Source: Mesorhizobium loti
GTDB lineage: Bacteria > Pseudomonadota > Alphaproteobacteria > Rhizobiales > Rhizobiaceae
Assembly (NCBI GenBank): GCA_002356515.1
Contig: AP017605.1
Location: 2,542,001-2,606,000, forward strand
Direction: 5' to 3'
DNA: 64,000 nt
In this document: piece after piece, positions 45,629 through 53,673 of the stretch
Position numbering within the stretch: position 1 is the first letter of the stretch
How the letters are laid out: every line of letters starts with the position of its first letter
The notes under the pieces: model-generated
Database searches by the model: none
What the model was told of the DNA's origin: nothing
What the model saw: only the letters and a program-made list of their open reading frames with translations
Position numbers and translations under genes: made by a program

Positions 45629-46258
45629 TCACCCTCCAGCACGGCGATGTCGAGTGGGCAGCGGGGGTGATAACACGACGTCTTCGTGCTGCTGGGGCAG
45701 GCTCCCCTTTTCGGCCAGTCGCTTGCGCCTCTGTTCGCGGAAAACTGTCATGCCGTAGCGGGTGATGCCGTAGAACAACAGGCCAAAAATCAGGCCGAGT
45801 GGCACCGCACCGCACAGCATGGGCTTTAAGACCGGTGCCCACAATTGCGAAATTGAAAGGGTCTGCAACATTTCACTCAGATGAGCTGGCCGATCGTGAC
45901 TTTGAATGTGGCCGTGCAAAATGATCTTGCCGGTCTCCCAAGTCGCTCCCACAACAAACGGGAGGATCAGCGGATTGCCAAAGACAAATGTTCCTAGCCC
46001 TGCCGCCACCATGTTTCCTGAAATCATCCAGCACACGATGGCGGCAATGGCGAAATGGGACCCTAGTGGAAAGAAAGACGCGAAAACCCCAGCCGCCACC
46101 CCCGCCGCGACGGCGTTTGGAGTGGCATTCAGTCGGAGGATACGCTTTGAAACATACTGAAACGATCGCGAGAAGGACCGGCGCGGCCACATATAAATGC
46201 GCAATCGCTCGAAGAGACCATCAGGATTTCGGCGTCTAAAGAGCACTCTCTTGCCCAC
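45629..46258 (-). CDS. DUF2062 membrane protein
   Basis: 209 residues. The family core is plain: ATPNAVAAGVAAGVFASFFP, LGSHFAIAAIVCWMISGNMV and FVFGNPLILPFVVGATWETG. Three or four membrane helices (about 50-75, 80-110 and 145-165). Basic N-terminus (RRRNPDGLFERLRIYMWPRR), so inside. DUF2062 proteins are common inner-membrane proteins of unknown function. Confidence 0.88.
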   Translation of the reverse strand: MGKRVLFRRRNPDGLFERLRIYMWPRRSFSRSFQYVSKRILRLNATPNAVAAGVAAGVFASFFPLGSHFAIAAIVCWMISGNMVAAGLGTFVFGNPLILPFVVGATWETGKIILHGHIQSHDRPAHLSEMLQTLSISQLWAPVLKPMLCGAVPLGLIFGLLFYGITRYGMTVFREQRRKRLAEKGSLPQQHEDVVLSPPLPTRHRRAGG

Positions 46259-46548
46259 TTCAAACGCGGTCGGTTGAACGGAGGGACCTCGTTTCTGAAA
46301 AAACGCAGCCTGTGCTGCTTTGTTCCGAATTTGCTGATCAACCGGTTGTCCGAAAGCGCAAGTGCGGATAGTCGGGCAACAGTCGGAAAAACCCAGGCTG
46401 AGAACGCGGCATAGTTTTGTGCCGAGTTGAATGGGTAGGGCGTCTGGTTATCGGCATTACGCCAATCCGTCCCTGCGTCGGGCGCCCCCTTTTTCGGCTC
46501 CCGCGCAATGCGCCACGGGCCGCCGGGCTTCTGAAGTGGCAGCACTTT

Positions 46549-46815
46549 TCACCTCAACAGCGCCCACGACCAATACGCACCAATTACCATTTGCACTGCG
46601 AACGCAGTGAACCTGAGACTGACTGCGACCTGGGTCGTGGAGACGAGGTGAATTATCGACTGAACTATTCGCGCGCCTAACAGTGTGGAGGCCAGCGGAT
46701 CCGTGACATCTGTCTTTGAAATAATGATCGCGACTCCGAGCAGACCTCCGAAAATTGGAAGCCCTTCTATGCAGTTGGCGTGGGCGCGGGGTAACCTCTG
46801 CATAAAGGGGGAAAG
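46549..46815 (-). pseudogene. 3' remnant of a MAPEG-family membrane protein gene
   Basis: The minus strand reads RAHANCIEGLPIFGGLLGVA and later GARIVQSIIHLVSTTQVAVS and RFTAFAVQMVIGAYWSWAL, matching the RAHAN-x-x-E core and C-terminal helices of MAPEG proteins. The N-terminal helix is missing because the sequence changes at 46815, where repeat copy B starts. Confidence 0.75.
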
Positions 46816-46921
46816 CGGCCAGTTGCAGTTCAACCGAGTTGGGCGCGACGTCAATTCGACCGTCGTCAACAAGCAACCGAATGATCAGCCTGCCCTGGTC
46901 GGACCGATAAATCCGCTATGA
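46816..46921 (+). pseudogene. 3' remnant of yedK in repeat copy B
   Basis: Encodes only the last 34 residues (GQLQFNRVGRDVNSTVVNKQ to INPL) of the YedK-type protein at 36774-37466. It lacks start and catalytic domain and is joined to MAPEG sequence at its left edge. Confidence 0.93.
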
Positions 46922-47118
46922 GCGACGAACCAATTAAGCTTGCCGAAGGCATGATGGCGGCGCCGCGGCAAGGCGGGCGGATCGAAAATCACGTCTGCGA
47001 GTTTGAAGGATGCGGGAAGCGCGCGCCGTTCGGATTTGCCAAGCCGAGACAGCCATCGCACTGGTTCTGTTTCGAACATCGAGAACACGGCGACCGCTAT
47101 TTGGCGGGGGTGAGATGA
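46918..47118 (+). CDS. Small Cys-containing protein, copy B
   Basis: 66 residues, identical to the gene at 37463 apart from an eight-residue insertion (RQGGRIEN) after MMAAP. Candidate zinc ligands lie in HVCEFEGCGK and WFCFEHRE. It has lost the upstream yedK promoter, so expression is doubtful. Confidence 0.65.
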   Translation: MSDEPIKLAEGMMAAPRQGGRIENHVCEFEGCGKRAPFGFAKPRQPSHWFCFEHREHGDRYLAGVR

Positions 47119-47360
47119 TCAGTCGACCAAGAGAAGCGAACGATTATCCAGACCGAGTCATCGACTGCCAGGAGGCAATGGAGCCCGGCTTCCAGGCCAT
47201 CGTTGATTGCATGCTGGAGGCTGGCTGGTCGCGCGGCGAAATGCTGCGGTCACTGAAGCGGCTGATCGCGGCGGACAACATGACCCAGAGAGAGAACGCC
47301 AGGACGGAAACACAGCTTGCCATTGCGCGCGCCATGATGCGCGCCGGGAAGCCTTTATAG
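47115..47360 (+). CDS. Small helical protein, copy B
   Basis: 81 residues, same sequence as the product of 37636-37881, overlapping the preceding stop by ATGA. Function unknown. Confidence 0.65.
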   Translation: MISRPREANDYPDRVIDCQEAMEPGFQAIVDCMLEAGWSRGEMLRSLKRLIAADNMTQRENARTETQLAIARAMMRAGKPL

Positions 47361-47396
47361 CTGAGGGATTGTAGGCACAGCACCAGCCGCAGTTAC

Positions 47397-47425
47397 TCGA
47401 AGGCGGACCTGGGGCCCGCCTTCGA
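47397..47425. terminator. Bidirectional hairpin, copy B
   Basis: Same 10-bp perfect stem as at 37918-37946, between the 81-residue gene and the convergent exported-protein gene. Confidence 0.7.
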
Positions 47426-47439
47426 CGTCCGGCCTAGGT

Positions 47440-47721
47440 TCAGCCGCCCATCTTCTTTGCCATGGCGCAGAAATCTGCGTGCGACTTGTTGAGCGTGGTA
47501 TCGCCGCAATCTTTCAACACCGCTTTCTGTTCATCAGGTTTCATAGCCGTCCATGCGGCCTTGAAATCCTTTTCCGTCTTCAAAGTTTTCATGCCGGCAT
47601 CGGTGAAGAACGGCGACATCTTTGCCGGATCGTCGAGTGCAGATGTGTTGCCAGCGGCAAGAGCCGAACCGGTCATCATCGCAAGCGCCATCGCGCCCAT
47701 TGTGAGCATCTTGAAGTTCAT
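47440..47721 (-). CDS. Small periplasmic protein, intact copy
   Basis: 93 residues with a signal peptide (MNFKMLTMGAMALAMMTGSA, cleavage after ALA). The mature part, DDPAKMSPFFTDAGMKTLKT and MKPDEQKAVLKDCGDTTLNK, is Lys-rich with two Cys that may pair. ATCCTCC on the plus strand upstream is a good ribosome binding site for this gene. A truncated copy of its 3' end lies at 37961-38075. Function unknown. Confidence 0.8.
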   Translation of the reverse strand: MNFKMLTMGAMALAMMTGSALAAGNTSALDDPAKMSPFFTDAGMKTLKTEKDFKAAWTAMKPDEQKAVLKDCGDTTLNKSHADFCAMAKKMGG

Positions 47722-47925
47722 CTGAGTATCCTCCTGTCAGGCCATTCAACAAAACGTGACCTATAAAAGAAACGTCCATTTGCCCGGACCGGTTCCCGGC
47801 TGCGCCCTTACGAATTGGCGTTTATTAATCGCGCCAACGCTGGCCGGTTGGTCGCCGCAGACAGCCGCCTTCAGGTGTCCGTCGCATCTAATGGTTGGCA
47901 GACCAATCATCTCTGAGAGCTCGGC

Positions 47926-48148
47926 CTATTCGGGCAGGCCGGGGTCGTAATGCACAATCGCGTCCAGGATCGTTCGATAGAGGCTGTGGACCTCTTCGTC
48001 GATCTCGCTCCGCTTGACACCAATCGGCTTCGCGTCTGCGATCAGCTTGTGCGTGAGTTCGTCTACCGAGATGACGTCCGCCTTCGTCGTCTCAGGGACG
48101 TTGTTGGCCAGCCACTGCTCCAAAAAAATTGATTCCGCGCGTGCTCAT
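47926..48148 (-). pseudogene. DUF768 family protein, frameshifted near the start
   Basis: The canonical start ATGAGCACGCGCGGAATCAA is at 48148, but seven T follow where six would keep the frame to LEQWLANNVPE. The remaining frame (ADVISVDELTHKLIADAKPI, YRTILDAIVHYDPG) is intact to 47926. A later ATG at 48123 could give 65 residues. Confidence 0.82.
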
Positions 48149-48184
48149 GTCGCGATAAGCTCGCCCGCAAGGTTAAGTTCCGCC

Positions 48185-48412
48185 TTACTCAACCTCGATA
48201 ATCTTTCGGGCTGGCTTCTTCCAAGCTGCTCGACGACACTTGGCCGGAGCCGGGTTGGCGACGGGTGGTTCCGCCAGAAGGCGCTGTGCTCGCAGCCGCT
48301 CCGTCTTGGCAATTCTGGCTGCTCGCTCATCCTCGATCGCCAGCTTCGCCTCGCGATCTGCACGCTCGATTCGTTCCCTATCGATCCGTCGCTGGGTCAA
48401 GAAAGCCTCCAT
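48185..48412 (-). CDS. 75-residue basic helical protein
   Basis: MEAFLTQRRIDRERIERADR continues as a charged single helix (AIEDERAARIAKTERLRAQR) and a basic tail (AKCRRAAWKKPARKIIEVE). A decayed duplicate lies at 24616-24832. Coiled-coil or nucleic-acid contact is plausible; no known domain. Confidence 0.6.
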   Translation of the reverse strand: MEAFLTQRRIDRERIERADREAKLAIEDERAARIAKTERLRAQRLLAEPPVANPAPAKCRRAAWKKPARKIIEVE

Positions 48413-48470
48413 GGGCTAGCTGACCGATGAATTCCTACCCGTCGAAAATGTTCCGCCTTTCTGGAATGGA

Positions 48471-48716
48471 TTATCGCCCGCTTGGCCCGGTCGGTTCGAT
48501 AACCGCGGACTCGTCGAGTTCGGCTTCTAGTTGATCACCGACGGGCCTGTTTTTGGCTCCGCCCGGTGCAGCGACTCCATCAAAACCCTGCAGCCAGGCA
48601 TCGGCCAACTCCTGCCAGTAATCCGGCACGGCGCGTTCCTTGCCGTCCTTGCGCGCCTGTGCGCCATACATCCAGGCGTAGTTCACACGCTCCTGGTCCT
48701 TCTTAGCCACGGCCAT
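48471..48716 (-). CDS. 81-residue protein faintly like ribosome modulation factor
   Basis: MAVAKKDQERVNYAWMYGAQ then YWQELADAWLQGFDG. The spacing of G-x-x-A-R-K and W-L-x-G-(F/W) recalls Rmf-type proteins, but the resemblance is weak. AGAGAAGG precedes the ATG. It follows the PilZ remnant by 15 bp on the same strand. Confidence 0.55.
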   Translation of the reverse strand: MAVAKKDQERVNYAWMYGAQARKDGKERAVPDYWQELADAWLQGFDGVAAPGGAKNRPVGDQLEAELDESAVIEPTGPSGR

Positions 48717-48731
48717 CGTCAGCCTTCTCTT

Positions 48732-48999
48732 TCAATAGATCTGAACGCCAAGGCGCTCGTTCTTTCGCCACCGCACCACGGCCCGATATCTAGTGTCGTC
48801 GGCATGGATATGCAGGACGAACCTGTCAGGAATATCAACGCCGGGATCGACCCCGTAACTCCGCACCATGTGTGTGCTGGTTCTTGACGGAGCAATTGAT
48901 GGTTACACCCTCGGCAATGATGACCCCATCCTTCAGGACAGCCGTTCGATGATGAGCACGTCGCTCAATAGGTGGATCATCGCTACCCATATCTCTCAT
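48732..48999 (-). pseudogene. PilZ-domain protein, frameshifted
   Basis: From 48999 the frame reads MRDMGSDDPPIERRAHHRTA and VLKDGVIIAEGVTINCSVKN; after a shift near 48855 another frame continues VDIPDRFVLHIHADDTRYRA and VVRWRKNERLGVQIY with a stop at 48732. Together they form a short PilZ protein (RRxxR start, D-F-x-x-x-x, W-x-x-x-x-x-G-V-x-I end), a fold that often binds cyclic di-GMP. ATGA overlaps the stop of the ligase remnant upstream. Confidence 0.75.
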
Positions 49000-49146
49000 T
49001 CCTCCCGAAAATCCTGCAGCGAAGCGTGCCGCAAATCCTCTTCGCCGCGCAAGTGCTTCATACGGTCGATGATGTCGGGCTTCATCTATTGCGTCGCCAG
49101 CCGCTTCATCCCCTTAGGCGCCGGCCCGGCGCGTTCTTGCGCGCCT
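48996..49146 (-). pseudogene. C-terminal remnant of an ATP-dependent DNA ligase
   Basis: Reads AGPAPKGMKRLATQ, a stop, then MKPDIIDRMKHLRGEEDLRH and ASLQDFREE. This matches the ligase end at 63600-63711 (VRRPATQWVKPGIIGRVKHV, LRHASLQDFREE). W of the motif ATQW has become a stop codon. Only the OB-domain tail is left. Confidence 0.8.
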
Positions 49147-49180
49147 GGCCATATCTAATCTTCCCAGAAGTCCCTCAGCG

Positions 49181-49209
49181 TCGCGTGGCGCAGCAGCTGC
49201 GCCACGCGA
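49181..49209. repeat. Perfect 14-bp inverted repeat with a one-base centre
   Basis: TCGCGTGGCGCAGC, A, GCTGCGCCACGCGA. The left arm lies in a third ligase-like tail on the minus strand (LRHATLRDFWED, stop at 49155). No T tract follows, so it is not a standard terminator. Confidence 0.9.
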
Positions 49210-49245
49210 GCCTAATGAGGACCCTGCCCTTGTCCGATCAATCCG

Positions 49246-49446
49246 CTATGAGCGACGGCGCGATCCAGCCCTAGCGACCGAGCGGCCATCGCGAAGCGAG
49301 ACGAGTTCCGCCTCGTCTTTGATGCCGGCCATGTAGTTTGCGATAACCCGCGATGCGATCATATCTAGAGTGTCGAGGGACGGGCGAATTGACCTGGTTC
49401 GCACTGATACCTGGTTATGCCAGCGACACATGCGCCTCTTCGACAA
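49246..49446 (-). CDS. Small protein of the ANYMAGIKDEAELV family
   Basis: 66 residues, though family members usually start close to MIASRVIANYMAGIKDEAEL, i.e. at 49362, giving 38 residues plus stop. The tail is VSLRDGRSVARAGSRRRS. A decayed copy of the same motif is at about 62130-62200. Function unknown. Confidence 0.5.
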   Translation of the reverse strand: MSKRRMCRWHNQVSVRTRSIRPSLDTLDMIASRVIANYMAGIKDEAELVSLRDGRSVARAGSRRRS

Positions 49447-50024
49447 GGTTGTAGAGGTTATCAGTCGGCGGGACGAGGCCGCGCTTCGATCCGTTGCGAA
49501 ATGGGCCCGTGTGCCATCTTGGGGGGATCACATGATCCCGGTGCATACATGATCCCGCTCCGCCTCAAGGTCGAGACTGACGCTGTCGATCCATATGTGG
49601 TTCGGCTGCGGTCGTACGAAGGAAATCTCGGTTAGCGCTCGCTGGGCGAAGCTGGTCGGGTTGCGCAGCCCGGCGAGCCCGGATCTGCTTGAAGGCGTTA
49701 CGGCTCGAAGCCGTGGTTGCGTTTTGGCAGAGCCGGGCGGCAACGGAGACATTTTGGAATAGTCTGGCACAGCACGATTACTGCGAGGTGCGCCTCCCGT
49801 TGAAACCATTGAGAAATTGGCGCGCACCCACCTCGCTGCTTTGGGGGGCACACCGCAAATCGAGGCGAAAACCACAACACAAACAACACCCCTACCGAGC
49901 CGCACATCGCGCTTCTTTATCCTGCCATCCCTCATCACTCCCTCACTCCCTCTCACGGCCCACCTGCCCGCCGAAATTTTCGCGACGGAACAGGTCAAAA
50001 TGCGATTGACCAGGAAGGCGGCGA
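49447..50024. other. Gene-poor stretch
   Basis: Short frames only. The last 150 bp are unusually C/T- and A/C-rich on the plus strand (about 49860-49970), unlike neighbouring coding DNA. No gene or RNA could be assigned. Confidence 0.4.
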
Positions 50025-50830
50025 TCATTGTGATATCGCGGAGGGACCCTGCACGAACAGGCTGCGAACAGTGTGGTTCGGATCTGGCGCACCTTCACCA
50101 CGCGAGCCGTCCGCTTGCGGCACGAGCGCGGTGAGATCGGTGACCGCTCGTCCCGCCTGTGCTCGCACGCTGGCTGAGGGGATCGCCGTGAACACGGTCT
50201 CGACGGGAACATCGCTTTCGCGCTCGCCTTGCGAAATTGCGCCATCCCATGTGTTCGCCAGGTGCGCGAACATCGTGGAATCGCGTGTGCGCGCCCTGCC
50301 CGCTCCGTGGCGTGCACGTGCCGAAATCAATGCAGCATCATCCATCAGCGATGCGAGCTTCCTGACGTAGTCGATCGTCTCACGCGGCAGCGGACGGCCG
50401 GTGGCAAGGTGCTCTTCGTAGCGCGCAGGCCCGGCATTGTAGGCGGCGAGGAACCCGTCACGGCCGAAGCGATCCAACATCTCGCGCAGGTAGGCTGCAC
50501 CGGCAAGAATATTGTCGCGCGGCTGATAAGGATCGTCCCCAGGCGGTACCTGGTGTGCAGTTCATTCCACGTCGGCGGCATGATCTGCATCAAGCCCATT
50601 GCGCCCTTGCCCGACACGGCGTGAACATCACCAACGCTCTCGACATGCATGACGGCGCGAAGCAGCCGCTCGGGAATGGCAAAGCGCTTGGCGGCCTCGT
50701 GGATATGCGCCGACCACGGATCAGAAGGCAAGATGACGCTGCCGGGTTGCGCCGGCTGCTCACGATGCGCGGAAGGCTCTGCACAGACCGTAGTCGCCGG
50801 GAGCGCGAGCACGACGCTTGCAGACAGCAC
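50025..50830 (-). pseudogene. Lytic transglycosylase (VirB1/TrbN-like), one frameshift
   Basis: The first frame has a signal peptide-like start (VLSASVVLALPATTVCAEP, possible GTG at 50830) and the transglycosylase core: AAKRFAIPERLLRAVMHVES with the catalytic Glu, SGKGAMGLMQIMPPTWNEL. At RYRLG the correct sequence would be CTG GGG GAC GAT, but one G is missing (near 50540). The second frame then supplies FGRDGFLAAYNAGPARYEEH and the rest to 50025. Such enzymes open peptidoglycan for conjugation machinery, so it may belong with the tra genes at 12-16 kb. Confidence 0.85.
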
Positions 50831-50862
50831 CGCAATGCCTCGGCAGATGAACGCATATGCAC

Positions 50863-51289
50863 CACGATCCCGACGCGCCTCCAGCTTGCCGCCGTGCTCG
50901 CTTCCGTCAAGGGCAAGGCTGCGCCGGCCGAATCTGCTTGCCGCCACCTGCTGCGTGGTGAAAGTTCTGAACGACGGGCATGCGTCCGGCCGCCCTTGAC
51001 CTTCGCTGCGCGCAGCGTCTGCCTGACGGCCGATCGGGTCGAAGGGTTTGACCGGCGCCCGATCGATCCAAGGGTATGACACGAGAGGCTCGCTGATGCG
51101 CAAGCGAAGCATCCGATCAGCCTCGCTCGTCGCGCTTCGACGGGCGGCTCCAGTGCAAGGCCCAGCCACTTTTCTCGGCATCGGACTGGAACAGATTGGC
51201 GCGGATCGGTTGCGTAAAAGATAAGCACCAGCCTTCTCGCCGGTGCGATCCCATGCCGCGCCAATCTCCATGCCGTCGCAAAAGACACG
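50863..51289. other. Gene-poor stretch upstream of the transglycosylase
   Basis: Overlapping frames on both strands, none with a recognisable domain. It should contain the promoter of the transglycosylase. Confidence 0.4.
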
Positions 51290-51463
51290 ATGATCTGGGG
51301 CGTTTTCGGCATTCCTTTAAGCAAGGAGGATGGCGGTCTTGGCATCTCGTGTCAGCATCGAGATGGTGCGGAAGAGCCTGTCATCGGACGATTGAAGGAG
51401 CTCGATCTAGACAGAGACAGTGTCATTCGAAGTGCGAGGGATGAGTGGTCACGACTCGCTTAA
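51290..51463 (+). CDS. Possible 57-residue protein
   Basis: MIWGVFGIPLSKEDGGLGIS, then VIGRLKELDLDRDSVIRSAR and DEWSRLA before TAA. The C-terminal half has good helical, charged coding character. No clear ribosome binding site. Confidence 0.35.
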   Translation: MIWGVFGIPLSKEDGGLGISCQHRDGAEEPVIGRLKELDLDRDSVIRSARDEWSRLA

Positions 51464-51636
51464 ACCGAGAGAGACAAGACGGTTTTGGCGCCAATGAATT
51501 GCAGCCGGTCATCTGACTTATGCCCGCTGATCCCGCTGTTAGCCCAAGAAAATTGGAAGCCGGGCCGTTGCGTCGGAAGTGCAACAAAGGCGGTCGATCC
51601 GCGTTAAAGCCTCGTCCAAACATGGGAGCTTCGGTG

Positions 51637-51930
51637 ATGGACCCGGCGACTGCGGCAGTGATGATTTTGCTTTCGTGCAGCCCGAATGCGCCTCTTGTCT
51701 GCAAGCCAATTAACATGCCCCCGGCAGTGTATTCGTCGCTTGGCGAGTGCCTGACTTCATTGAAAAGCAGGCTGGCTAGCGCTCCCAGGGGCGAAATTGT
51801 CGGCCGCTGCCGCAGAATCGACGCGACAGTGACCGGCTCGCTGCCGAACAGCTACTCAACAGTTGTTGTCACGCGGGGCATTGGGAGCAACGGCGTCAGC
51901 AGTACCTACATTGTGCCGCACGGAAAGTAG
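51637..51930 (+). CDS. Small rhizobial protein of unknown function
   Basis: 97 residues (MDPATAAVMILLSCSPNAPL). It has the layout of a conserved rhizobial family: a hydrophobic ILLSCSP start, VCKPI, AVYSSLGECLTSLKSRLASA with one Cys, GEIVGRCRRIDATVTGSLP, and a VTRGIG ... TYIVP end. Possibly exported or membrane associated. ATG 51637 chosen because the family starts there; a longer frame begins at 51520. Confidence 0.7.
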   Translation: MDPATAAVMILLSCSPNAPLVCKPINMPPAVYSSLGECLTSLKSRLASAPRGEIVGRCRRIDATVTGSLPNSYSTVVVTRGIGSNGVSSTYIVPHGK

Positions 51931-51931
51931 A

Positions 51932-51959
51932 AAGCCCGCTACTGTGGGGCAGCGGGCTT
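51932..51959 (-). terminator. Hairpin terminator (GCCCGC type)
   Basis: AAGCCCGC and GCGGGCTT stem between the convergent genes at 51637-51930 and 51976-52131. The flanking AAA gives a U tract on the minus strand. Confidence 0.65.
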
Positions 51960-51975
51960 CGCAGGCTCCGGCGGT

Positions 51976-52131
51976 CTAGGATTTGTCGGCGCCTTTTGGA
52001 TTTGGTACCGGTGCCTCTCGCACGTCTCGCGGTGACGGATCGATATGTTTAGGCTCCGGGGCTGCTTCGTCATCGACAGGCGTCTTATTCGGGTCGGGCG
52101 CCGGCCGTGGCTCTTTGGCTTGATTTGGCAT
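51976..52131 (-). CDS. 51-residue proline- and aspartate-rich protein
   Basis: MPNQAKEPRPAPDPNKTPVD, then EPKHIDPSPRDVREAPVPNP. ACGGAGGAACTG upstream is a strong ribosome binding site, and a terminator follows, so the gene is convincing despite its size. The composition predicts an unstructured peptide. Function unknown. Confidence 0.65.
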   Translation of the reverse strand: MPNQAKEPRPAPDPNKTPVDDEAAPEPKHIDPSPRDVREAPVPNPKGADKS

Positions 52132-52313
52132 CAGTTCCTCCGTCACATGAAACCAAATTGCCGTTCTGTCTGTTCCGATGGCGCCAACTTAAAGGCTGCC
52201 GGAAGTGGTAGCGGGCCAAATCTGCCACCGTGCCAGGCCGGCCCCTCCTGGGGAATGCTGGTGTCCGCGGACCATACGAACGTTTCGCCGTCACCTTCGT
52301 CGCGTTCGGCGTC

Positions 52314-52604
52314 ATGACGCGCCTGTCCATAGCCGAACAGCTTGAGAGCGCGGCCGACCGGATTGCTGACGTGTCGCGGCCCGATTTGCAGATTGTTCTG
52401 CGGCGGGCCGCGCTGATGCTGCGAAACGTCGCGGGCGTGCCACTAGAGCCGGCGATCGAAGACGCTCTGAACTCCATCGCCGCTGAGATGAAGATAGGCA
52501 GGTCGGATCTCATTCAGATCGTCCTGCGGGAATGGCTTGAGACAAACGCCTATCTGCCGGTCCGGATGATTGACGAGGAAAGCGAAACGGACGGGCGCGC
52601 CTAA
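52314..52604 (+). CDS. 96-residue helical hypothetical protein
   Basis: MTRLSIAEQLESAADRIADV, then AEMKIGRSDLIQIVLREWLE and TNAYLPVRMIDEE. The C-terminal part looks like a ribbon-helix-helix or antitoxin-type DNA-binding helix (S-D-L-I-x-I-V-L-R-E-W-L). No partner toxin is adjacent. Confidence 0.55.
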   Translation: MTRLSIAEQLESAADRIADVSRPDLQIVLRRAALMLRNVAGVPLEPAIEDALNSIAAEMKIGRSDLIQIVLREWLETNAYLPVRMIDEESETDGRA

Positions 52605-52738
52605 GCCCAAGCCTTGCGCGATCACACCATATCCCCTGCCCTGACCTTTGATAATCTGCGTCGGCGGCGGACCTGTTTCCGCTTGGGCGGCGCCTTTAGC
52701 CCAATGCCACCCCGCCCAGCGGGCGCCCGGCCATTTTA

Positions 52739-53137
52739 TTGCCCTTGCGGGGACGAAATTTGCGAGCGAGTGAGCGTCATTTAATCGGCGCGCTCATGCT
52801 GGCCGGCGGCGGAGCGGCCTGGAACATTTCGACCCGTACTGGGTTAGACGGCATCCGTTTGGTTGGTAGCAGGGTGATTTCGATACCCCCCGATGTTTCA
52901 GAGGAGAAACCCCCACGGTGGGGCATTCTTCCAATCTTCGCGGGCATCCTTTTTGTGATGGCCGTCGGATGGTCTATTTTTGAATTGTTCTTCGAAGCGC
53001 CAAAAACGCAATGGAACAGTCCGGCAGAGGAAAGCCGCGTGCCAGACGATCAAAATCCTAAGTCTAGCAAAAAACCGTCCGGCCCATCGAGCTTGGGCGA
53101 CGACAGAAGCCTTGATCGAGATGCTGTCGGGAAGTAG
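52739..53137 (+). CDS. Small membrane protein of unknown function
   Basis: 132 residues from TTG, or 113 from ATG at 52796. One clear membrane helix (ILPIFAGILFVMAVGWSIFE) with a charged, Ser/Pro/Lys-rich C-terminal tail. No ribosome binding site distinguishes the starts. Confidence 0.45.
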   Translation: MPLRGRNLRASERHLIGALMLAGGGAAWNISTRTGLDGIRLVGSRVISIPPDVSEEKPPRWGILPIFAGILFVMAVGWSIFELFFEAPKTQWNSPAEESRVPDDQNPKSSKKPSGPSSLGDDRSLDRDAVGK

Positions 53138-53154
53138 CGCTGCAAGCTCCCATT

Positions 53155-53319
53155 TCAGCGCTTCTTCGACTTCGGGGTGATCTCCTCGATCCTCACCTTG
53201 TCGCCGATCTCCTTGGCTATATCGAACGCCTCCTGCTCGTCCTTGGTGGTCAGCACGGTCCGCCAGTTCGGGGTTTCGAAGACGCTGACGACGTAGGTCG
53301 TTGCAGGCTTGTCGGTCAT
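53155..53319 (-). CDS. 54-residue protein, intact member of the WRTVLTTKD family
   Basis: MTDKPATTYVVSVFETPNWR, TVLTTKDEQEAFDIAKEIGD, then KVRIEEITPKSKKR. The beta-beta-alpha-beta pattern with a basic tail recurs in decayed copies at 16617 and 24330. Function unknown. Confidence 0.65.
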   Translation of the reverse strand: MTDKPATTYVVSVFETPNWRTVLTTKDEQEAFDIAKEIGDKVRIEEITPKSKKR

Positions 53320-53409
53320 GCCCGCGGGTTGCGCTCCTTCGTTCGCATGTTTCGCCATATTAGCAAGAGTGCATATATTAGCCATGCGGCGCTTAGAGCG
53401 GAGGCCCAA

Positions 53410-53673
53410 ATGGGCGGCTATAAGGCCTGGCATGACGATATTCACGACCATCAGGTCGAATGTTTCGCTGCAGAGAACGGCTTGCCTGCCGACCTCGTCT
53501 GGGAGTTGATCCTAAAACACGGTAACAGCCGCAAGGCCGTGATCAAAGCTGCGCAGGATTTAAGGCAACGCGACCGATCAGCACCCCCCAGCAGCGGCTG
53601 CCTTGGCCCTATCGAGGCCATAACCCTATCGCGGGCCGGGTCTGGCGTTCGCGAATTGCGCCCCTCGAATTGA
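53410..53673 (+). CDS. DUF3606-like small protein, 3' end probably replaced
   Basis: MGGYKAWHDDIHDHQVECFA, then ENGLPADLVWELILKHGNSR. The D-H-Q-V-x-x-F-A ... G-N-S-R pattern resembles short DUF3606-type helical proteins. After LRQRD (about 53575) the frame runs into sequence antisense to the ligase remnant, so the last 30 residues are likely foreign. Confidence 0.4.
   Translation: MGGYKAWHDDIHDHQVECFAAENGLPADLVWELILKHGNSRKAVIKAAQDLRQRDRSAPPSSGCLGPIEAITLSRAGSGVRELRPSN

Larger units (their letters stand above)
46816..47554 (+). repeat. Direct repeat, copy B (739 bp)
   Basis: Same orientation as copy A (37361-38075), offset by 9455 bp at its left and 9479 bp at its right edge. It has 24 bp more inside the small Cys-protein gene. 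Confidence 0.95.

Noticed and set aside
49860..49970. C/T-rich tract examined as a possible CRISPR or repeat array
   Set aside because: No repeat unit of constant length is present.
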